A stretch of 13,141 nucleotides of DNA from Bacillota bacterium. GTDB lineage: Bacteria; Bacillota; Clostridia; Tissierellales; Peptoniphilaceae. The notes beneath the pieces are model-generated. The model had not been told where the DNA came from and did not search any database. It saw only the letters and a list, made by a program, of their open reading frames with translations. Below, piece by piece: positions 9,183 through 13,141 of the stretch; within the stretch, counting starts at the first letter, position 1, and each line of letters opens with the position of its first letter. Location of the stretch: assembly GCA_023442775.1 (NCBI GenBank), contig JAEZXH010000025.1, positions 1-13,141 of the forward strand, given 5' to 3'. The translations under genes were made by a program, and so were the position numbers.

Positions 9183-11447
9183 ATGAAAATAAAAAATATT
9201 CTATTTAGTATAGTATTATTGTTTGCCGGCATGGTTTCTTGTCAGGATGAGGTTTCGGTTGATTTATCCGATAGGAAATACGTCCGTTTAAACGAGACAA
9301 GCATTTCGTTATCTGCTGGTGAAAAGTTTATCGTAAAAGCTTCCGTTGATTCCCTGGGAAGCAGCGCTAAACAACTTGTGTGGAACGTAATGGATCCCTC
9401 CATTGCTACTATTGAGCCTCTTGATAATCTGTCGGCGGTTGTTACCGGGCTTAAAGAAGGCAACACGGTTATTCAGGTTGAATCAAGCGATAAAGAAATA
9501 AAGTATTTCTCAGATTTATCGGTATCAAAAGACAGAGTAATCAAGATATTAGCTATTGGCAACAGTTTTTCTGAAGATGCCCTTGAAAATTATCTCCACG
9601 ATTTGGCGAAAGAAGCCGGACACAAGGTCATAATCGGTAATTTATACATCGGAGGCTCTTCACTTGAGCTGCACTGGGGAAATGCATCAGGCAGCAAAGA
9701 TGCCTATGAATTCAGAAAAATTGGAGTGGACGGCAGCTTAAACAGAGAAGGCAGCAAATCCATTGCCTATGCCGTTAGAAATGAAAACTGGGATTATATC
9801 AGTTTTCAGCAAGTAAGCCAATTATCAGGAATTATTGACGGTTATCAGGAATTTTTGCCAAAGTTGCTTGACTACGTGAAACCAATGACGACCAATCCCG
9901 AAATTAAATACGTCCTTCATCAAACGTGGGCGTATGCACAAGACTCCAACCATTCCGGATTTGTGAATTACGACAATGATCAAATGAAAATGTATAACGC
10001 CATTGTGGATGCTGTTTGGAAAGCCAAAGAGTTGGCCGGAATAGATATGGTTGTTCCGGCGGGAACCGCCATCCAAAACGGTCGCACAAGCTACGTGGGC
10101 GATAAATTTACCAGAGACGGCTATCACCTGAATTTAAATATTGGTAGGTTTACCGCGGCAAGTACTTGGTACGAAGCTATTTTCGGAAATATATTGGATA
10201 ATCCGTTTTATCCGGAAAATCTTTTGAAATACGACGTTGAATTGGCAAAATTGGCGGCCCACGAAGCCGTAAAACAACCCAAACAAATTACGGAATTGGT
10301 AGATTACAAAGAACCGGGCCCCAATGAGTTTGTGTTAACCAAGCCATTGTTTATCGACTTTGGAGGAGTGGAAACGGCAGAAATGTTTAATAACTTTAAA
10401 CATCCCAACGATGGAAAGCTGGGTAATTTGAAAGATATGGACGGTGCAAATTCCAACTTTGCTATTGAAATCGCTGAGCGCTTTACGGGCACGTTGTCGC
10501 GTGGTCTTCAGAACGTGTTGGGTTTCCCAAGATCTGTTTCTGAAGATATGTTCTTTAGCGATGGAAAATTTGTCCCACAAAGTAGTTTTGTTGTGTCAAA
10601 CCTGAATAAAAACCTCAAATACACCTTTGTTTTCTATGGTTCCATTAATGACAACAGAACCGAAACAGAGTTCAATGTAATAGGCGCTAACACCGGAAAA
10701 GGAACGTTGGATAACGATAACAATTTGGGTAAAGTGGTAGTAATTGAAAATATTGAGCCGCAAGCTGACGCTACCATCACCATTCAGCTGAAGCCCGGGC
10801 CCAATAACAATCACTGGAACTTATTCTTTGGTGTAAACGCGATGATGATTTTACCCGAAGGAATGCCTGTTCCGTTAGAACCAAATTCATTTGAATTGGA
10901 ACATCCTGTTTTCATCGACTTCGGAACATTGGGAGCCGGAAAACCGTATTATTACTTCGATAGACCTTCTGACGCGCCACGCTTCGATATCTACGATGAA
11001 AAGGATAACAACACAGGGTTCGCTATGAGTGTGACCGACCGTTTTGGCGGCGACAATCATTCCGGAACTCTTAGCAATACCTTTGGTTTACCTGTGGCAT
11101 TCACGCAAGACGCGTTTTGGGGAAATCGCGGAAATGCCACCAGCGGTTTCACCATGTATAGACTAAACAGCACCCAAAAATACGACTTAGTGTTTTACGG
11201 TTCAAGAAGAGACGCGGCAGACAATCGCGAAACCAAGTATGTGGTGAAAGGAGTCAATGAAGGCACGGGCTTCTTGGATGCATCCAACAACGATTCAAAG
11301 GTAACCATCATTAAAGGCATTCAACCAACGCCCGATGGTATATTGGATATCAGCGTATCTGCCGGGCCGAATAATAACAATGGCGATGGTTTCTATTACA
11401 TCAATAGTATGATACTTGTTCCGGAAGGATATCCGTTGGGTTTTTAG
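9183..11447 (+). CDS. Surface lipoprotein with Ig-like, DUF4886 (SGNH-like) and duplicated C-terminal domains
   Basis: A 754-residue lipoprotein: the signal peptide ends MVSC with Cys20, followed by QDEVSVD, an acidic stretch resembling Bacteroidota surface-export signals. Residues about 32-115 look like a Big_2-type Ig fold (ISLSAGEKF, WNVMDPSIATI, VTGLKEGNTVI). Residues about 119-350 resemble DUF4886, an SGNH-hydrolase-like domain: Ser128 in AIGNSFSEDA, a glycine pair at 157-158 in YIGGSS, and Asp312/His315 in TRDGYHLN give a plausible Ser-Asp-His triad. The usual SGNH block III Asn is not obvious; SFQQVSQ at about 207-213 may replace it. Residues about 388-566 and 575-754 are two copies of the same probable beta-sandwich module. 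Its place after SusD is where PULs often encode a surface glycan-binding protein, so it may combine binding with esterase activity. The esterase role is inferred; a binding-only protein is the alternative. Confidence 0.8.
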   Translation: MKIKNILFSIVLLFAGMVSCQDEVSVDLSDRKYVRLNETSISLSAGEKFIVKASVDSLGSSAKQLVWNVMDPSIATIEPLDNLSAVVTGLKEGNTVIQVESSDKEIKYFSDLSVSKDRVIKILAIGNSFSEDALENYLHDLAKEAGHKVIIGNLYIGGSSLELHWGNASGSKDAYEFRKIGVDGSLNREGSKSIAYAVRNENWDYISFQQVSQLSGIIDGYQEFLPKLLDYVKPMTTNPEIKYVLHQTWAYAQDSNHSGFVNYDNDQMKMYNAIVDAVWKAKELAGIDMVVPAGTAIQNGRTSYVGDKFTRDGYHLNLNIGRFTAASTWYEAIFGNILDNPFYPENLLKYDVELAKLAAHEAVKQPKQITELVDYKEPGPNEFVLTKPLFIDFGGVETAEMFNNFKHPNDGKLGNLKDMDGANSNFAIEIAERFTGTLSRGLQNVLGFPRSVSEDMFFSDGKFVPQSSFVVSNLNKNLKYTFVFYGSINDNRTETEFNVIGANTGKGTLDNDNNLGKVVVIENIEPQADATITIQLKPGPNNNHWNLFFGVNAMMILPEGMPVPLEPNSFELEHPVFIDFGTLGAGKPYYYFDRPSDAPRFDIYDEKDNNTGFAMSVTDRFGGDNHSGTLSNTFGLPVAFTQDAFWGNRGNATSGFTMYRLNSTQKYDLVFYGSRRDAADNRETKYVVKGVNEGTGFLDASNNDSKVTIIKGIQPTPDGILDISVSAGPNNNNGDGFYYINSMILVPEGYPLGF
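10344..11444 (+). repeat. Tandem duplicated protein module in the SGNH-like lipoprotein
   Basis: Two consecutive segments of the 754-residue lipoprotein are paralogous: about residues 388-566 and 575-754. Matching landmarks in order are PLFIDFGG / PVFIDFGT, NFAIEIAERFTGTL / GFAMSVTDRFGG...GTL, YTFVFYGSINDNRTETEF / YDLVFYGSRRDAADNRETKY, GANTGKGTLD / GVNEGTGFLD, GPNNN / GPNNN, and MMILPEGMP / MILVPEGYP. The copies have diverged clearly at protein level. The pattern suggests an intragenic duplication of a beta-sandwich, carbohydrate-binding-like domain; I do not recognise a named family. Confidence 0.75.
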
Positions 11448-11468
11448 ATTAGTTTTTTATTTGCCTTT

Positions 11469-11546
11469 CTGAACGAATCTGCCAGGCGGTGGAGAAGTGA
11501 AGAATCTGGTTGTTATCAATAAAATAGATTCTTCACTTCGTTCAGA
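11469..11546. repeat. Imperfect palindromic intergenic repeat, copy 1
   Basis: The ends CTGAACGAA (11469-11477) and TTCGTTCAG (11537-11545) are reverse complements. Inside them is a perfect 14-bp stem, GAAGTGAAGAATCT (11494-11507) pairing with AGATTCTTCACTTC (11526-11539) around an 18-nt loop. The left arm carries about 16 extra bases. The right half (11524-11546) matches 20 of 23 bases of 11653-11675 in copy 2. This style of short repeat is common between genes in Bacteroidota. No T-run follows the stem, so it is not a standard terminator. Confidence 0.7.
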
Positions 11547-11565
11547 GTGTGCAAATGCGATAAAT

Positions 11566-11716
11566 GGAGTTGTCTCAAAAGTAAAATCTACTATCAAATT
11601 GTCATGCTGAATGGAGCTTTAGCGTAATGAAGTATCTATAATTTATGAAAAGATAGATTTTTCACTGCGTTCAAAATGACAAAACGAAAGGACGTCAATG
11701 CTTTTGATACAGCCGC
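11566..11716. mobile_element. MITE-like element or IS remnant with inverted termini
   Basis: The left end GGAGTTGTCTCAAAAG (11566-11581) and the right end CTTTTGATACAGCCGC (11701-11716) form an inverted repeat matching at 12 of 16 positions. The termini resemble the GGCTGTCTCAAAAG type of end that I associate with IS elements in this phylum, possibly IS1182-like. At 151 bp there is no room for a transposase and none is encoded. No target-site duplication is evident. The second palindromic repeat is nested inside it. It may be a non-autonomous element or the decayed ends of an insertion sequence. Confidence 0.45.
11601..11680. repeat. Imperfect palindromic intergenic repeat, copy 2
   Basis: About 80 bp bounded by GTCATGCTGAA (from 11601) and TTCAAAATGAC (to 11680), near reverse complements. 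The core stem is ATCTAT (11634-11639) with ATAGAT (11653-11658), extended outward past one mismatch by AATGAAG against TTTTCACT-type sequence, around a 13-nt loop. Its right half is nearly identical to copy 1, but the left half has diverged more, which suggests an older copy or selection to keep only the fold. Confidence 0.65.
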
Positions 11717-11861
11717 TTAAAGGTTTCCTGATAATGGCAATTATTAATGGTTAAAAGCGAGAATTCTCAAATAAAATAAACAATGAGAGGGGGATTGCTT
11801 AGTGGATTATGTCTATTTTTACGAATAAAAATTTTATATCTCTACTCAATTAAAATCAATT

Positions 11862-13028
11862 ATGAAAATCAAATCAACTTACATTGCTTTTTTATTATTT
11901 CTTTTCGCAGCGGGAATTTTCGCTCAAAACCGCCCCTTCAACGGCTTAGATATGAATATGGGCAGCCTTTATCGCTTGTCCAACGCGGAAACCCGATCCA
12001 TTAGTCCCGAAAACTTCACCGGCGAAAAAGGAAAAGGCGGAATGGCCATTCCCGATCCCAACGCGCCGCGAAACACGGCCAACGCTACGCACGCCGCGCG
12101 CGACTTGGGACAGGGATGGAAAGTAAATCCCTTTGTTACCATACAACCGGGAGAAACGTTTACAATGGCCGAAATTGAAGGCCCGGGCGCCATTCAACAT
12201 ATTTGGATGACACCCACCGGAAATTGGCGCTTTTCCATCATCCGCATTTATTGGGACGATGAAACCGAACCATCAGTAGAAGCACCTATCGGGCATTTCT
12301 TTGGAATGGGGTGGAATGAGTACGCTCATCTCAACTCGCTTCCCGTAACCGTAAACCCCGGAAGCGCGTTCAATTGCTATTGGGTAATGCCTTTCCGCCG
12401 GAAATGTAAAATAACAATGACCAACATCAACGATGCCGACGCAATGAACCTCTACTATCAAGTGGATTACACTTTGACGGATGTTCCTGCTGACGCGGCG
12501 TATTTCCACGCCCAATACCGCCGCACAAAAGTAAACGAAACATCGGATTACACCATCATAGACAATGTTAAAGGTGAAGGCCACTACGTGGGTGTGTATA
12601 TGGCTTGGCAAGTGAATAACAACGGCTGGTGGGGCGAAGGCGAAATAAAATTCTTTATGGATGGTGACAAAAAATTCCCTACCATTATCGGCACCGGAAC
12701 CGAAGATTATTTTTTAGGTTCGTATAATTTTGACCGTCACGGGAAATACGTTACTTTTACAACTCCGTATGCCGGATTGGTGCAGGTTCTGCCACCCGAT
12801 ATCACATACAGGTCGGGACAACGCTTTGGAATGTATCGTTGGCACGTAATGGATCCCATTCGTTTTAAAAAAGATTTGCGTGTAACCATACAGGATTTGG
12901 GATGGCGCCACGGAGGGCGTTATTTGCCACAGCAATCGGATATTTCATCCGTATGCTTCTGGTACCAAAGCGAACCGCACGCTAAATTTCCCTCTTTGCC
13001 TAAATGGGAAGATCTGGAAGTGAATTAA
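11862..13028 (+). CDS. Secreted GH172 (DUF2961) glycoside hydrolase, second copy
   Basis: A 388-residue exported paralogue of the first GH172 enzyme. The signal peptide (MKIKSTYIAFLLFLFAAG) probably ends after FAQ at 20-22; there is no lipobox, so it should be periplasmic. Family landmarks are IEGPGAIQHIWM (105-116), RIYWDDETEPSVEAPIGHFFG (128-148, also matched in copy 1), WWGEGEI with Glu259, and GTGTEDYFLGSY with Glu281. The two presumed catalytic glutamates are 22 residues apart, one more than in the first copy because of one extra residue in the intervening loop. The segments after GTGTED differ strongly between the copies, so the two probably cut different linkages or positions. It follows a 414-bp spacer and precedes another exported protein by 25 bp, suggesting a second transcription unit. 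Substrate is inferred (D-arabinofuranoside more likely than fructofuranoside). Confidence 0.9.
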   Translation: MKIKSTYIAFLLFLFAAGIFAQNRPFNGLDMNMGSLYRLSNAETRSISPENFTGEKGKGGMAIPDPNAPRNTANATHAARDLGQGWKVNPFVTIQPGETFTMAEIEGPGAIQHIWMTPTGNWRFSIIRIYWDDETEPSVEAPIGHFFGMGWNEYAHLNSLPVTVNPGSAFNCYWVMPFRRKCKITMTNINDADAMNLYYQVDYTLTDVPADAAYFHAQYRRTKVNETSDYTIIDNVKGEGHYVGVYMAWQVNNNGWWGEGEIKFFMDGDKKFPTIIGTGTEDYFLGSYNFDRHGKYVTFTTPYAGLVQVLPPDITYRSGQRFGMYRWHVMDPIRFKKDLRVTIQDLGWRHGGRYLPQQSDISSVCFWYQSEPHAKFPSLPKWEDLEVN

Positions 13029-13053
13029 GAACAATTTCTATATAAGAACTTTA

Positions 13054-13141
13054 ATGAAAAAATTATTCTTTTGTCTGTTTACTTTGCTGGTTTCCATCTC
13101 AGTCTGTTCTCAGGATTTAAACCTCATACCAAAGCCTGAAT
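13054..13141 (+). CDS. Start of an exported protein, possibly GH20 beta-hexosaminidase (partial)
   Basis: Only 29 codons are inside the window. They encode a signal peptide (MKKLFFCLFTLLVSISVCS) followed by QDLNLIPKPE. Cleavage is likely near VCSQ, and the VC pair is a poor lipobox. The mature start LNLIPKPE resembles the first strand of the GH20 N-terminal domain in Bacteroidota beta-N-acetylhexosaminidases, which typically begin with an I-I-P-x-P motif. The start lies 25 bp after the second GH172 stop, so the two are probably co-transcribed. The functional call rests on one short motif and is tentative; that a secreted protein starts here is much more certain. Confidence 0.5.
   Translation, partial: MKKLFFCLFTLLVSISVCSQDLNLIPKPE

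Larger units (their letters stand above)
11448..11861. other. 414-bp gene-free spacer with repeats
   Basis: No credible coding sequence lies here; the short frames overlap the next gene out of phase or lack sensible starts. The left part holds two related imperfect palindromes, the second inside a short element with inverted termini. The last ~145 bp before the second GH172 gene are AT-rich and presumably contain its promoter. The best -7-like match is TATTTTTA at 11814-11821 with ATTG at 11794-11797 as a weak -33 element, which is too poor to call. The gap implies that the downstream GH172 gene belongs to a separate transcription unit. Confidence 0.7.

Noticed and set aside
11494..11539. 14-bp stem-loop as an intrinsic terminator of the susCD transcript
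   Set aside because: No T-run follows it and it is part of a repeat family, so the fold is better explained by the repeat.
11759..11768. GAGAATTCTC palindrome upstream of the second GH172 gene
   Set aside because: A 10-bp palindrome with an AT centre, unlike the operator before fucI, and not extended on either side.
11794..11821. Weak -33/-7 promoter-like pair before the second GH172 gene
   Set aside because: The -7 match lacks the final G and the -33 element and spacing are poor; a promoter is expected here but cannot be located by eye.
11783..12004. A 73-codon open frame before and overlapping the second GH172 gene
   Set aside because: Its second half is the GH172 gene read out of phase, no domain or coherent composition is visible, and it has no role in context.
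12155..12162. AAACGTTT, the core of the candidate operator
   Set aside because: It is inside the second GH172 coding region and lacks the flanking TT/AA, so a chance match is more likely.
2845..13028. A fructan/difructose dianhydride locus based on GH172
   Set aside because: Possible for the enzymes alone, but no fructokinase or GH32 enzyme is present and the FucI-family isomerase has no role in fructose use; kept only as an alternative.

Overview
The window looks like part of a Bacteroidota chromosome, most likely order Bacteroidales (Dysgonomonas/Proteiniphilum-like by general impression, not proven). The reasons are a SusC/SusD pair, lipoproteins ending their signal in an S-C lipobox, A-rich leaders without clear Shine-Dalgarno sites, and moderately low GC. 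All genes lie on the + strand. It reads as a carbohydrate utilisation locus (PUL) with its own LacI-type regulator.

Layout: a LacI-family regulator (10-1008); an L-fucose/D-arabinose isomerase (1053-2828); a secreted GH172 (DUF2961) enzyme (2845-4038); a SusC-like TonB-dependent transporter (4096-7239); a SusD-like lipoprotein (7251-9152); and a large lipoprotein with an Ig-like domain, a DUF4886/SGNH-type hydrolase domain and a duplicated C-terminal module (9183-11447). A 414-bp gap follows. It has no gene but holds two related imperfect palindromic repeats, one of them inside a ~150-bp element with IS-like inverted termini. After the gap come a second, divergent GH172 enzyme (11862-13028) and the first 29 codons of another exported protein (from 13054) that starts like a GH20 beta-hexosaminidase.

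How the genes may work together: the lipoproteins and SusCD would bind, de-esterify and import a glycan, and the two GH172 enzymes would release furanosyl residues in the periplasm. The isomerase would then convert the freed sugar in the cytosol. Known GH172 enzymes act on D-arabinofuranosides or on alpha-D-fructofuranosides, and the FucI family isomerises D-arabinose to D-ribulose as well as L-fucose to L-fuculose. D-arabinose is the simplest sugar that links both, so the best hypothesis is a D-arabinan (mycobacterial arabinogalactan/lipoarabinomannan-like) or other D-arabinofuranoside utilisation locus. This is an inference from gene content. No endo-D-arabinanase, ribulokinase or aldolase is visible, and the locus continues beyond the right edge and perhaps the left.

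Control is probably by the LacI protein. A perfect 12-bp palindrome with a central CG sits just upstream of the isomerase gene and is a good candidate operator.
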